Made by a program: the position numbers and the translations under genes. Below, one piece after another: positions 1 through 9,428 of a DNA stretch of 64,000 nucleotides. Source of the DNA: Actinomadura sp. NBRC 104412 (GTDB lineage: Bacteria; Actinomycetota; Actinomycetes; Streptosporangiales; Streptosporangiaceae); NCBI RefSeq assembly GCF_030269515.1, contig NZ_BSTM01000007.1, forward strand, positions 124,001-188,000, written 5' to 3'. A model generated the notes under the pieces. It did no database searches. It was not told the DNA's origin and worked only from the letters and a program-made list of their open reading frames with translations. Numbering within the stretch: the stretch's first letter is position 1; every line of letters begins with the position of its first letter.

Positions 1-139
1 GCGTGTCGGTGAACCCGTACCGGCGCCCGAGGCGGGCCGCGCGTTCCAGCCACCAGCGCCACGGCAGCGTCCCGTCACGCAGCCGGGCGGCCTCGTGCCC
101 GGCGAGCTCGCGCAGGACCGCCTCGTCGTGGGCGTGCAT
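1..139 (-). CDS. Hypothetical protein, 5' fragment (cut by window start)
   Basis: Reading leftwards from an ATG at 139-137, an open frame continues to the window edge without a stop. It begins MHAHDEAVLRELAGHEAAR and goes on with a Trp/Arg-rich stretch (LPWRWWLERAARLGRRYGF). A good Shine-Dalgarno (GAGGAGG) lies about 7 bases before the ATG, which supports the start. Only about 46 residues are visible, and I do not recognise the family. It lies downstream of the AAA+ gene on the same strand, with a hairpin between them, so it may be separately transcribed. Confidence 0.55.
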   Translation of the reverse strand, partial: MHAHDEAVLRELAGHEAARLRDGTLPWRWWLERAARLGRRYGFTDT

Positions 140-214
140 GGTCGGGCCTCCTCGCCGGCGGGCGTACGCAGGGGAAGCGGAAGGCCGGGACTCGCAACTA
201 CGTCATACCCATCC

Positions 215-236
215 AAAGGGCTCGTTACAGCCCTTT
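215..236. terminator. Hairpin after the AAA+ gene
   Basis: A perfect 8-bp stem AAAGGGCT / AGCCCTTT closes a 6-base loop, starting 12 bases past the stop codon of the leftward AAA+ gene. The A/T ends of the stem give a short T run in either direction. A weak intrinsic terminator is the simplest reading. Confidence 0.45.
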
Positions 237-247
237 TCACTGCCCCG

Positions 248-3046
248 TCACAGGTAGAGGCCGACCAGCTCCTCGGGATGGTCCAGCAGCGGCGGGAGGT
301 CCTCGGCCCTCAGGGTGACCAGCTCCTCCGTGGTCGGGGCGGCGATCGCGGCGGCGTGTCCGTTCTTGGCGGCCCTGCCGTTCGCGGCCCCGTTCTTGGC
401 GGCTTTGCCCTTGGCGCCGTTCTTCGCGGCGTTCTTGGCAGTGTTCTTCGCAGCGTCTTTCACAAGGGAGGCCCGCTGGGCGTCGCGGGCGGCGGTGGCC
501 ACCCGCTGGGCCTGGTTCGCCACAGCGACGTCCAGGAGGTTGCGCATCAGCCGCCCGTTGCCGAACGACTTCCCGCGCGGGACGCGGCGCAGCGACCCCC
601 GCAGCAGCTCGGTCACCCCCGGCGCCAGCCGGAACCCGTCCGCCGCGGCCAGCCGCTCGAACATCGTCACCAGCTCGTCGTCGCTGTAGTCGGGGAAGTG
701 CAACTGCTTGGGGAACCGGGAGTCGAGCCCCGGATTCGCGGCCAGGAACTCGGCCATCTCCCGCTGGTACCCCGCCACGATCACCACCAGGTCGTCGCGG
801 TGGTCCTCCATCAGCTTCACCAGCTCGGCGATCGCCTCGTGCCCGTAGTCGCTCTTGTGCGGCGACTGGGTGAGCGTGTACGCCTCGTCGATGAACAGCA
901 CCCCGCCGATCGCCCGTTCCACCAGCCGCCGGGTGCGCGGCGCGGTCTGGCCGATGTACTCGCCGACCAGGTGCGCGCGGGACGCCTCCACGACATGCCC
1001 GGACGACAGCACGCCCAGCTTCTTGTAGATCCGGCCCAGCAGCCTGGCCACCATCGTCTTGCCGGTGCCCGGGTTGCCGGTGAACACCATGTGCCGGGTC
1101 GGCGGCGTGATCCGGAGCCCGCTGCGGCGGCGCAGCCGCGCCGCGTAGGTGCCCGCGACCAGCAGCTCGATCTCCTTCTTGATCGTGTCCAGGCCGGTGA
1201 GGTCGCGCAGCTCGGTCATCGGGTCGCCCTCGGCCCGGCTGGTGTCCAGTGCGTCCGGGATGTCCTTTTTGGTCACCACCAGCTCGGCGCCGTCCTCGGT
1301 CTTGGCGCGCACCGCGTCCACGACGAGGTCGGCGAGGTACGGCGCGAGACGGGCGTTGCGCAGCGTCTGGACGGGCGGCGTCGCGGCCAGCAGGGCACCG
1401 GCGGCGGCGATCGCGTGCCGGGTGCCGCGGGCGCCCCGCTCGCGCAGCGCCCGCCGGAACAGCTCGGCGTGGCCCTCCGCGTCGAACGGCCGGGTGCGCG
1501 CGATGCGGAAACGGAGCGGCAGCACCGGGTTGACCTCGCGGATCCGCTCGTCGCCGCCCGCGTCGCACAGCGCCACCAGGTGCAGGTCCGGATGGATCGC
1601 CAGCAGCCGGTGCAGCTCGCCCGCCAGCGCCTCCCCGTTGCCGGGATCGGTGACGATGCCGTCCAGCCCCTCGATGATCAGGAGCCGCTCGCCCGCGCAC
1701 TCGCGCACGTCGGCGTGCAGCTTGCCGACCGCGTCCGAGAGCCGCTGCCCGGCGAACAGGTTGTCGGTCAGCCACACCGGGTCGCGGCCCAGGTTCAGCG
1801 CCCGGCCCAGTTCCTGTGCCGCGTCCCGCTTGCCGGTGCCGTCCGGGCCGACCAGCATCAGCCGCACCGGCTCGCCGCCCCCCGACAGCTCCGCCAGCGC
1901 CCGGCTCACCTCCGGCTGCCCCACCAGCCCGCTCTCCACCGGCTCGGGGGAGACCTTGGACACGGCCTCCTTGACCGGCTCCACCTTGAGCGCGTCCACC
2001 AGCGGGTTGATCACCCGCCTGCGCGGCGCGAACAGCCGCCGCAGGTCCGTCTGGAACTGCCCGACCGGGATCCACTCCGGCTTGGGGAACCACGGGTCGC
2101 CCGGAAGCCCCTGGACGGTCGCCACCCAGCGCATCGCCATGTCGAGCCAGGCGCGACAGGCGTCGGCCGCGCCCGCGACCAGCGCACGCAGCAGCCAGGC
2201 TCGGGTCCGCTCCTGCCACGCCGCCGGCTTGAAGCCGCGCCGTTCCACCGCGAACCGCGCCCGCAGCTCCTGGTAGCGGTCCTCGCCCAGTGCGGCGGCG
2301 AGTTCCGCTGGGACGTCCTCAATGCTCCCTTGCAGCAGCAGTTGGGTCAGGTGGGTCTCGACCGTCTCGTCCCTCGGCGCCACGGTCACCAGGTGCTCGT
2401 ACGCGGCCAGCAGTCCAGCCGACACCCATTCCAGGTAGCCGACCGGGCCCATCAGCTCGGGGACCACCGCCAGGATGTCGTCGCCCGCGTGGGCGTGCCA
2501 GTGCTCGCGCAGCTCCAGCTTCGGCAGGCCGGTATCGCACTGGGGCGGGTCCTCGTACAGGCGGAGCAGCGCCTTGCGCCGCCCCTCCAGCGGCTCGATG
2601 CCCTCCAGCACGTCCAGGCAGTCCCGGGCCAGGGAGATCGCCAGCTCCCGGTCGGGCGCCTCCACCAGCCAGTCCACCGGCGGCCGCCATCGGCCGCCCG
2701 GCGCGTCCCAGCGGGTCATCCGGGTGCTCAGCGGGCCGGGGTTGAGCAGGTGCCGGTACAGCAGCCGCTCGGGAAGCTGCGACCACGAGCCCGCCTTGAT
2801 CGCACCGCCGCCGGGCAGGAACGCCAGGATCCCGAAGATCTCCGCCGTCACCAGCGAGGCGGGCAGCGTCAGCAGCTTGTGCTCGTCGGTCGTCAGCCCC
2901 GCGCAGCGGGGATCGGCCGCCAGCGCGTCGATCCGCGCCGAGATCTCCTCGAACAGCCCGTCCGGCACCCGCCAGGGCCCGTAGGCGTAGACGTCGAGAA
3001 CCGGCTCGTCGGTGAGCAGGAGCTCCAGATGATCCGGCAGCCGCAA
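248..3046 (-). CDS. Double AAA+ ATPase, CbxX/CfqX (SpoVK/EccA-like) family
   Basis: This 932-residue protein has two AAA+ modules. The first is degenerate: P-loop GPDGTGKR near residue 400, then LLIIEGLDG in place of a Walker B Asp-Glu pair. The second is a full CbxX/CfqX module, with GNPGTGKT near 656, LFIDEAYT near 717, and the family's GYQREM and FGNGR(L) sensor segments. Members include the Rubisco activase CbbX and the ESX-secretion ATPase EccA, which remodel protein complexes. The first ~370 residues match nothing I know. A Lys/Asn/Ala-rich low-complexity stretch (repeats of about AAKNGA) lies near the C-terminus. The start is TTG at 3046, preceded by GGGGAG six bases upstream; there is no in-frame ATG or GTG nearby. 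No ESX genes are visible, so the partner is unknown. Confidence 0.85.
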   Translation of the reverse strand: MRLPDHLELLLTDEPVLDVYAYGPWRVPDGLFEEISARIDALAADPRCAGLTTDEHKLLTLPASLVTAEIFGILAFLPGGGAIKAGSWSQLPERLLYRHLLNPGPLSTRMTRWDAPGGRWRPPVDWLVEAPDRELAISLARDCLDVLEGIEPLEGRRKALLRLYEDPPQCDTGLPKLELREHWHAHAGDDILAVVPELMGPVGYLEWVSAGLLAAYEHLVTVAPRDETVETHLTQLLLQGSIEDVPAELAAALGEDRYQELRARFAVERRGFKPAAWQERTRAWLLRALVAGAADACRAWLDMAMRWVATVQGLPGDPWFPKPEWIPVGQFQTDLRRLFAPRRRVINPLVDALKVEPVKEAVSKVSPEPVESGLVGQPEVSRALAELSGGGEPVRLMLVGPDGTGKRDAAQELGRALNLGRDPVWLTDNLFAGQRLSDAVGKLHADVRECAGERLLIIEGLDGIVTDPGNGEALAGELHRLLAIHPDLHLVALCDAGGDERIREVNPVLPLRFRIARTRPFDAEGHAELFRRALRERGARGTRHAIAAAGALLAATPPVQTLRNARLAPYLADLVVDAVRAKTEDGAELVVTKKDIPDALDTSRAEGDPMTELRDLTGLDTIKKEIELLVAGTYAARLRRRSGLRITPPTRHMVFTGNPGTGKTMVARLLGRIYKKLGVLSSGHVVEASRAHLVGEYIGQTAPRTRRLVERAIGGVLFIDEAYTLTQSPHKSDYGHEAIAELVKLMEDHRDDLVVIVAGYQREMAEFLAANPGLDSRFPKQLHFPDYSDDELVTMFERLAAADGFRLAPGVTELLRGSLRRVPRGKSFGNGRLMRNLLDVAVANQAQRVATAARDAQRASLVKDAAKNTAKNAAKNGAKGKAAKNGAANGRAAKNGHAAAIAAPTTEELVTLRAEDLPPLLDHPEELVGLYL

Positions 3047-3217
3047 CGCATTCTCCCCATGAGTGACCCAAACCGGGGTACAGCCTATGGTTCCGAACGA
3101 CCTGAGTTCGTCATCGGTCCGAGAGCCCGCCCCCTTCCATTGAACTGTGCCCGTCCTTCGATCGCTCTCGGGTTCGTCAACGACGGGTAAATTACGGCGA
3201 CCCGGGCCTGTCCGGGC

Positions 3218-4711
3218 TCAGAGGCGTTCAAGGGCGGCGAAGGCCCATTGGGCGGCCCTGCGGGCGTCCTGCGACTGCCTGGCCTGGGGGACGCGCTCGC
3301 TGCGGTAGCCGACCTCGGCGGTGAGATTGCCGACCCTGAAGAAGACCACCGAGTTGCCCGAGGAATCGATCGTGGCGAAGCCTTCGTCGCCGAGGCCGGG
3401 GATGGTCTCGGGGGAGGCGGCCGCGTTCTTGCGTTCCTTGGCCAGGAGACCGCGTGCCCCGGCCGTGTCCGGTGCGGTCAGGAGTTCGAGCGTGAGGTCG
3501 TCGTCCTGATCTCCCGTGCCGCTCGCGGTGGGGCTGGTCTGCCAGTTGCAGCTCCTTGTGGGCCAGCCGGTGGACGCGTCGCGGCCCTCGTCGCCGTCGC
3601 TGAAGAACTCGCGGACCAGCCGGCCCGCCTGCTCGGCGCTGATCAGGCCGCACGGGGCCGGGGGCGTCGCGAAGCGGACCCGTTCGGGCGGCCGGGCCTG
3701 CGCCGTTCCCGGCGCCGTCGCCGCCCGCTGCGGCGTCTGTGGCGGGCCGGAGCCGCCACGCGTGGCGGCGATCACGATGATCACGATGGCCAGGGCCGCC
3801 GTCACGGCCGCGGCGAGGGCCGGGACGACCCAGGAGCGGCGCGGTCGTGGACGTGGTGGCCGCGTCGCCGTCACGGGTATCGCGGGCTGTGTCGGTTTGC
3901 CCTCCACCACCGCGCGCAGGAAAGACTCGGCCTCCTCCGCCGTCGCACGGGACGCGGGGTCCTTCACCAGCATCCGCATCAGCAGCGGGCCGAGCGGGCC
4001 TGCGGCGCGAGGCGGATCCGGCTCGCTGGTCAGGACGGCGCCGAGGGTTCCCATGACGGTGTCGCGTGCGAAAGGCGGGCGGCCCTCCGTCAAGGCGTAC
4101 AGGGTCGCGCCCAGCGACCAGATGTCCGAGGCGGGACCGCTGGGGCCGTGCCGCACGCGTTCGGGCGCCATGTAGGACGGGGATCCGATCAGCGCGCCTT
4201 CCCGGGTGAGCGTGGCCTCGCCCTCCAGCGCCGCGATGCCGAAGTCGGTGAGGACGGCACGCCCGTCGTCGCGCAGCAAGATGTTGGCGGGCTTGACGTC
4301 CCGGTGCAGCACCCCCTGGGCATGGGCGGTACGGAGGGCGTCGAGGATCTCCAGGCCGATGCGCGCCACCCGATCGGGCGGCAGGGGCCCCTGGTCGGAG
4401 GTCACCGCGTCCAGGGAGCGGCCTGGGAGCAGGTCCATGACGATGCACGGCCTGCCCTCGTCCACGACCACGTCGTGCACCGTGACGATGGACCTGTGCT
4501 GGAGGAGGGCCGCGGCCCGCGCCTCCCGCAGGGCACGCTGGGACGCCTGCTCGCGCTGCCCGGGGCTCAGATGGTCGGGGAGCAGCAGTTCCTTGACCGC
4601 CACGTCCCGGCCCAGCAGGTCGTCGCGGGCCTGCCAGACGACGCCCATGCCGCCTCTGCCGAGCCGCCGGACGAGCCGGTAGCGGCCGTTGAGCGTACGG
4701 GTGGCCGTCAC
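3218..4711 (-). CDS. Transmembrane Ser/Thr protein kinase (PknB-like), second of pair
   Basis: This is a 497-residue Hanks-type kinase. It shows the Gly loop GRGGMG (near residue 18), catalytic Lys in VAVKE, catalytic loop HRDVKPANIL, DFG, and the APE-type MAPERV. A basic linker precedes one membrane segment (about 294-318: VVPALAAAVTAALAIVIIVIAA). The remaining ~180 residues would be extracytoplasmic. They start with a CGLISAEQAG motif resembling DUF3558-type lipoprotein domains, a likely sensor region, and contain a second Cys (SCNW). The GTG start overlaps the stop of the upstream kinase (GTGA), so the two are translationally coupled. Substrates are unknown; the neighbouring AfsR-like regulators are plausible because AfsK phosphorylates AfsR in Streptomyces. 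Confidence 0.9.
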   Translation of the reverse strand: MTATRTLNGRYRLVRRLGRGGMGVVWQARDDLLGRDVAVKELLLPDHLSPGQREQASQRALREARAAALLQHRSIVTVHDVVVDEGRPCIVMDLLPGRSLDAVTSDQGPLPPDRVARIGLEILDALRTAHAQGVLHRDVKPANILLRDDGRAVLTDFGIAALEGEATLTREGALIGSPSYMAPERVRHGPSGPASDIWSLGATLYALTEGRPPFARDTVMGTLGAVLTSEPDPPRAAGPLGPLLMRMLVKDPASRATAEEAESFLRAVVEGKPTQPAIPVTATRPPRPRPRRSWVVPALAAAVTAALAIVIIVIAATRGGSGPPQTPQRAATAPGTAQARPPERVRFATPPAPCGLISAEQAGRLVREFFSDGDEGRDASTGWPTRSCNWQTSPTASGTGDQDDDLTLELLTAPDTAGARGLLAKERKNAAASPETIPGLGDEGFATIDSSGNSVVFFRVGNLTAEVGYRSERVPQARQSQDARRAAQWAFAALERL

Positions 4712-6276
4712 GACCGCCTGGCCAGCGCTTGCGCGACCCAGCGTGCCGCCTGCCGCGTCGCAGCGGGGGACGCGGTTCCGCGCTCGTACATGTACGAGAC
4801 CTCCAGCACCGTGTTCCTCGCCCTCAGGACGACATAGGAGGCGTCCATGGCCTCGGACGAACCGGTCGAGGAGTAGATGAACGCCTCATCGCCCACTCCA
4901 GAGATGGCGCGGGCCGGGGTCTGCCGGGCACGTACGGGGCCGACGCCGATCTCCGGCCATCCCCAGACGTGGGACCCGCCGGACTTGCGGGCGTTGCGCC
5001 TGCTTACATACGTGTTATGGGCCTCGGCGGGAGAACTCGGCGAGGGGTCCCCGACGTTGAGGTTGATGTCCTCGATCTGGAACCCGCGTCTCTTGGTGCC
5101 CCACCCGCACTGTCCCTTGTCCCGCTCCACCCGAGGCGTCCCGTTGGGCAGCAGGCGCCGTATCTGGTCCCGTGTGAGGAGGCCGCAAAGATCCAGCGTG
5201 GACGCGCTGGGAGAAGCGGACGGGGACGGCGTCGCCGGGGGCCTGGCCTGGGCGGCGGACGGTGACGCGGACACGGCCGTTCCCCGATCGTCGTCACCGG
5301 ACGACGTGATGGCCACGGCCACGGCGGCACCGACGAGCGCGACCACCGCCACGCCCGCCGCGACGGGGACCCACGCCTTCCCGCGACCCTTCGCCGAAGG
5401 CCGTCCCGGGGGCTTCGGCGCAGGCCCGTGAGGACCCGGGAACGGATCGGGCAGCCCCGACGGCCGTCCGGCGGCGACGTTCTCCAGCACCCGGCGGACG
5501 TCCTGGGCCTTCGGCCGCGCGGCCGGGTCCTTCTGGAGCAGATACCACAGCAGCGGCGCGAGGGAACCGGCCCGCCTCGGCGGAGCCGGAGCCTCGGTGA
5601 GCACGGCGCCCAGCACCGCCATCGGGTCGTCCCGCTCGAACGGCGGCCTGCCCTCCACGGCCGTGTACAGCGTGGCGGCCAGCGACCAGAGGTCCGACTC
5701 GGGGCCGGCGGGCCGCTCCTGGAGCCGTTCCGGCGCGATGTACCCGGGGGAGCCGACGAGCGTGCCGGTACGGGTCAGGGCGGGGTCGGTCTCGATGCCG
5801 GCGATGCCGAAGTCGGTCAGGACGACACGGCCGTCCTCGGAGAGCAGGACGTTGCCCGGCTTGACGTCCCGGTGGACGATGCCACGGGCATGGGCGGCCT
5901 CGAGCGCGTCCAGCACCTGGAGGCCGATCCGGGCGGCCACCGACGGAACCCGCGGGCCGTCGTGCCGGATCACCTGGTCCAGGGACGGGCCGCGCACCAG
6001 TTCCATCACGATCCACGGCCGGTCGTCCTCGACCACGACATCGTGCACGGTGATCACGCCGGGGTGGTCGATCAGCGCCGCCGCCCGCGCCTCCCGCCGC
6101 GCGCGGCCGGTCGCGACCTCGCGCTCCTCCGCGGTGAGGCCGTCCGGGAACGTGACCTCCTTGACGGCCACGGTCCGGCGCAGGGTCTCGTCCACGGCGG
6201 ACCAGACCGTCCCCATCCCGCCGCCGCCGAGCCGTTCCCGCAGAAGATACCGCCCGGCGAGCAGCCGCTCCGACAT
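4708..6276 (-). CDS. Transmembrane Ser/Thr protein kinase (PknB-like), first of pair
   Basis: This 522-residue kinase has the same plan as its downstream neighbour: GGGGMGTV loop, AVKEV Lys, HRDVKPGNVL catalytic loop, DFGIAG, and IAPERL. A Pro/Lys-rich juxtamembrane linker is followed by one membrane span (about 304-328). The external domain begins LDLCGLLTRDQIRRLL, again like DUF3558, and has a second Cys in QCGWG. The paired external domains suggest sensing of related extracellular cues. It is the first gene of a two-gene operon, and a CATAAT -10 hexamer lies about 45 bases upstream of its ATG. GGAAGGGGG serves as ribosome-binding site, although its spacing is long. Confidence 0.9.
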   Translation of the reverse strand: MSERLLAGRYLLRERLGGGGMGTVWSAVDETLRRTVAVKEVTFPDGLTAEEREVATGRARREARAAALIDHPGVITVHDVVVEDDRPWIVMELVRGPSLDQVIRHDGPRVPSVAARIGLQVLDALEAAHARGIVHRDVKPGNVLLSEDGRVVLTDFGIAGIETDPALTRTGTLVGSPGYIAPERLQERPAGPESDLWSLAATLYTAVEGRPPFERDDPMAVLGAVLTEAPAPPRRAGSLAPLLWYLLQKDPAARPKAQDVRRVLENVAAGRPSGLPDPFPGPHGPAPKPPGRPSAKGRGKAWVPVAAGVAVVALVGAAVAVAITSSGDDDRGTAVSASPSAAQARPPATPSPSASPSASTLDLCGLLTRDQIRRLLPNGTPRVERDKGQCGWGTKRRGFQIEDINLNVGDPSPSSPAEAHNTYVSRRNARKSGGSHVWGWPEIGVGPVRARQTPARAISGVGDEAFIYSSTGSSEAMDASYVVLRARNTVLEVSYMYERGTASPAATRQAARWVAQALARRS

Positions 6277-6321
6277 GTGGACGCCGGACCCCCTTCCGCG
6301 ACGCGCCCTTCGCTCCGGGAG

Positions 6322-6327
6322 ATTATG
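6322..6327 (-). promoter_or_regulatory. -10 element of the kinase operon promoter
   Basis: On the minus strand the hexamer CATAAT stands alone in GC-rich DNA, 46 bases before the kinase ATG (6276). It matches 5 of 6 bases of TATAAT. No convincing -35 is seen. The 12-nt repeats at 6350-6397 lie 22 bases upstream and may replace it as an activator site. Confidence 0.45.
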
Positions 6328-6349
6328 CCGGGCGTGTCCGCCAGAGGCC

Positions 6350-6397
6350 GTCAGAAAATTCGTCAGGAGGTTTGTCGGAAGGTTCGTCAGGAGGTAC
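6350..6397. repeat. Four 12-nt direct repeats upstream of the kinase operon
   Basis: Four consecutive 12-base units begin with GTC: GTCAGAAAATTC, GTCAGGAGGTTT, GTCGGAAGGTTC and GTCAGGAGGTAC. They cover the last codons and stop of the AfsR-like gene and lie upstream of the kinase promoter. Regular short direct repeats resemble activator iterons. SARP proteins use heptamers at 11-bp spacing, so the 12-bp period is close but not the standard. Confidence 0.5.
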
Positions 6398-9332
6398 TCA
6401 GCCCGCAGCCCGAGGAGCGCTTGAGGAGTTCCCGCATCCTCTCCGCGTCCGGGACGCGGATGCGTTCGAAGAGCTCCAGGGCCTCCTCGCGCCGGGCGCG
6501 GGCCTCATCGTGGTGTCCCAGAGCTTCGAGGGCGTCGGCCAGGACACGCAGAGCATGGCCCTGTCCCCAGGAATGCCGGTTCTCGCGCAGTATGCGCAAG
6601 GCCGAGCGGGCATCGCGGGCGGCCTCCTCGGGCCGGTCGAGCGCTAGCCGGGTCTCGGCGACGCGGTACATGGCCAGCCCTTCCCACTGCCGGTTGCGCC
6701 GGGCACGGAAGAACGTGACCGCCTCCTGGTGCCGCGCCATCGCCTCCGCGTGCCGCCCGAGGTGATGCAGGACGGCACCGAGATGGTAGAGCCCGAACCC
6801 GGTGCGCCCGCCGCCGAGTTCCTGATGCAGGGCCAGGCCGTGCTCCGCGGAGATCAGCGCCTCCTCGGGGCGGCCCAACGCCAGGAGCGCGCGGGCCACC
6901 GCGCCCAGGGCACCGGCCTCCCCGTAGCGGTCACCGATGCGGCGGAACGCGTCCAGCGCCTCGATGTAGTGGCGGAGCGCGTCCTCGTCCCGTCCCATGA
7001 TGAGGTCGCAGCCGCCGAGAAGGGCGAGCGCGTCGGCGACGATCCACAGGTCGGCGGTGTCCCGGCCGCGGCGCAGCGCGACCCTCGACACCGCCGCGGT
7101 GTCGTCGATCCGGTCGGCGTAGAAGTAGAGGCGGCCGAGGTGCAGGTGGGCGCGGCCTTCGCTGCGCGCGTCCCGGCGGTCCCAGGCGCCGTCGATCACG
7201 GCGTGGGCGGCCCGCTCGCACTCCTTGGCGTGGACACCCGAGGTGACCAGGGTGTCGGTGAGCAGTAGCAGGTCGGCGGCCAGGGGGAGCAGCGCGGCCG
7301 GGCCGCGTGCGGCATGGGCGATCGCGGCGAACAGCGCCGGGGCCTCGGCGAAGAACCAGTCGCGTGCGGCGTCGGAGCCGCCGAAGGACAGCCCCTCCAC
7401 GGCGGCGGGCAGCAGCGGGTTCTGCGCCCGGCCGTCCCCGGGGTTGACGGTGAGCTGCGCGTTGCGGGCCGTGGCCAGGTAGAAGTGGAACAGCCGGTGC
7501 TGCGCGGCCTGCCGCTCGGCCTGCGGCTCATCGCGTTCGGCGCACTGACGGGCGTAGAGCTGGAGCAGGTCGTGATAGCCGTACCGGCCGGCGGTGGGGG
7601 ACCGCAGCAGGTTCGCGTCCACCAGCGCCTCGCACAGCCCCTCCGCCTCGCACGCGGACAGCCCGAGCAGCGCGGCGGCGGCGTCCCCCGAGAAGGTGGG
7701 GCTCTCGGCCAGGGCCAGCAGCCGGAACGCCCGCTTCTGCGCGTCGTCGAGCTGGTTGTAGCCGAGCTGGAACACCGCCTCCACGGCCAGGTCGGCGACG
7801 CGCAGCTCGGCCAGCGTGCGGCGGCGGTCGGCGAGCCGCCCGACCAGCGACTCCACCGTCCAGGCCGGGCGGGCGGCCAGCCGCGCCGCCACGATGCGGA
7901 CGGCCAGCGGCAGATGGCCGCAGGCGGCCAGCAGCGCGCGGGCGGCGGCGGGCTCGGCGGCCAGCCGGTCGGCCCCCGCGATCCGGGACGCCAGCGCCCG
8001 CGCCTCGTGCGGCTCCATGACGTCGAGGTCGACGGGGCGGGCGGCGCCCAGCCCGGCCAGCTTGGACCGGCTGGTGATCAGCACCGCGCAGGACGGGCCG
8101 CCGGGCAGCAGCGGCCTGATCTGCCGGGCGTCGCGCGCGTCGTCGAGCACGACCAGGACGCGGCGCTCCGCCAGCCGGGTCCGGTACAGGGCGGCGCGCT
8201 CGGCGGGACCGGCCGGGATCGCGTCCCGGTCCACGCCCAGCGCCTGAAGGAACGCGCCGAGCACGGCGTGCGGGTCGGCGGGCTCGTCCCCGGCGCCGCG
8301 CAGGTCGCTGTAGAGCTGCCCGTCCGGGAAGCCGGACCGGACGAGGTGCGCGACATGCAACGCCAGCGCGGTCTTGCCGACGCCGCCGGGCCCGGCGATC
8401 GCCACCGTCGGGACGGTCCGCCGCGGCTCGGCCAGCAGCACGCCCCGCAGCTCGTCGACGAGCCGCTCGCGTCCGGTGAAGTCGGGCACGTCCCGGGGCA
8501 GCTGCGCGGGCGGCGCCGCGCCCGCCGCCCTGGCCCGGGGCGCGGGTGGCGCGGGCGTATGGCCGGTCTCGGTCAGCAGCCGCCGGTGCAGCGCCGACAG
8601 GTCATGGCCCGGCTCGATCCCCAGATCCTCGATCAGGGTGCGGCGGGTCTCCGCGTACACCTCCAGCGCCTCGGCGGGACGGCCCGCGCCGTGCAGGGCG
8701 AGCATCAGCAGGCCGCGCAGCCGTTCGCGCAGCGGGTGCTCGGCGACCAGCCCGGTCAGCTCGCCGATGATCTCGGCGTGGTCGCCCAGCTCCAGGTCCA
8801 GCTCCAGGCGCGACTCCAGGACGGCCAGCCGCCGCTCGGTCAGCCGGATCCGCTGGGCACGCGCGTACGGTCCCGGCACCCCGGAAAGCGGCGTGCCGCG
8901 CCACAGGCCCAGCGCGGAGCGCAGCAGCTCACGGGCCTGCGCGGGCCGCCCCTGCGAGCGGGCCTCCTCGGCCGCGGCCACGTCCCGCTCAAAACGCGCC
9001 ACGTCCAGGGCCTCGGGCGGTAGCCGCAGCGCGTAGCCGTCGCCGACGGAGACCAGCAGCCGGTACGGCCGGTCCCTGTCGTGGTCCGGTTCGAGCAGGC
9101 GGCGCAGCCGTGAGGCGTAGGTGCGCAGGGCGCCCACCGCGCGGTCGGGCGGCGCGTCCCCCCAGACCGCGTTGACCAGTTCCTGGGCGGTGGCGGGACG
9201 GCCCTCCCTGAGCAGCAGCGCGGTCAGCATCGCCCGCTGCTGCGGCGGGCCGAGGGGCAGCTCCTCGGTACCGCGCCGGCCGCGAGGAGGACCGAGGACG
9301 GCGAAGGTCGTCGTCACCTGAGGCATTTCCAT
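6387..9332 (-). CDS. AfsR-like regulator: SARP/BTAD, NB-ARC and TPR domains
   Basis: This 981-residue protein has an N-terminal winged helix of OmpR type (about residues 8-100, with RLRRLLEP and GDGYALRLPPEALD as in SARPs). A BTAD helical domain follows (about 105-255). Next is an NB-ARC ATPase with Walker A GPGGVGKTAL near 316, Walker B-type VLVVLDDA, and a GHLPLAV (GxP) motif. C-terminal TPR-like helices run to the end. This is the AfsR architecture, an ATP-dependent transcription activator of secondary metabolism or development. The ATG at 9332 has AAGGTG upstream. It lies divergent from a second AfsR-like gene, about 100 bp apart, and next to two Ser/Thr kinases. No biosynthetic cluster is seen alongside, so the target is unclear. 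Confidence 0.9.
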   Translation of the reverse strand: MEMPQVTTTFAVLGPPRGRRGTEELPLGPPQQRAMLTALLLREGRPATAQELVNAVWGDAPPDRAVGALRTYASRLRRLLEPDHDRDRPYRLLVSVGDGYALRLPPEALDVARFERDVAAAEEARSQGRPAQARELLRSALGLWRGTPLSGVPGPYARAQRIRLTERRLAVLESRLELDLELGDHAEIIGELTGLVAEHPLRERLRGLLMLALHGAGRPAEALEVYAETRRTLIEDLGIEPGHDLSALHRRLLTETGHTPAPPAPRARAAGAAPPAQLPRDVPDFTGRERLVDELRGVLLAEPRRTVPTVAIAGPGGVGKTALALHVAHLVRSGFPDGQLYSDLRGAGDEPADPHAVLGAFLQALGVDRDAIPAGPAERAALYRTRLAERRVLVVLDDARDARQIRPLLPGGPSCAVLITSRSKLAGLGAARPVDLDVMEPHEARALASRIAGADRLAAEPAAARALLAACGHLPLAVRIVAARLAARPAWTVESLVGRLADRRRTLAELRVADLAVEAVFQLGYNQLDDAQKRAFRLLALAESPTFSGDAAAALLGLSACEAEGLCEALVDANLLRSPTAGRYGYHDLLQLYARQCAERDEPQAERQAAQHRLFHFYLATARNAQLTVNPGDGRAQNPLLPAAVEGLSFGGSDAARDWFFAEAPALFAAIAHAARGPAALLPLAADLLLLTDTLVTSGVHAKECERAAHAVIDGAWDRRDARSEGRAHLHLGRLYFYADRIDDTAAVSRVALRRGRDTADLWIVADALALLGGCDLIMGRDEDALRHYIEALDAFRRIGDRYGEAGALGAVARALLALGRPEEALISAEHGLALHQELGGGRTGFGLYHLGAVLHHLGRHAEAMARHQEAVTFFRARRNRQWEGLAMYRVAETRLALDRPEEAARDARSALRILRENRHSWGQGHALRVLADALEALGHHDEARARREEALELFERIRVPDAERMRELLKRSSGCGLSTS

Positions 9333-9428
9333 TGGTCAGCACCTTATGAGCCGACCTGCGCCTGGTCGAGCAAGCACCCGGTTTCCCGGCCCCGGCTCTG
9401 TCGCAGGCGAGTGAGAGACTGCCCTGCT

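Noticed and set aside
95..3190. Very long forward open frame (1031 codons) opposite the AAA+ gene
   Set aside because: It is the antisense shadow of a gene with clear family motifs. Its translation is Arg/Gln/Pro/Gly-rich without any domain, as expected for high-GC DNA.
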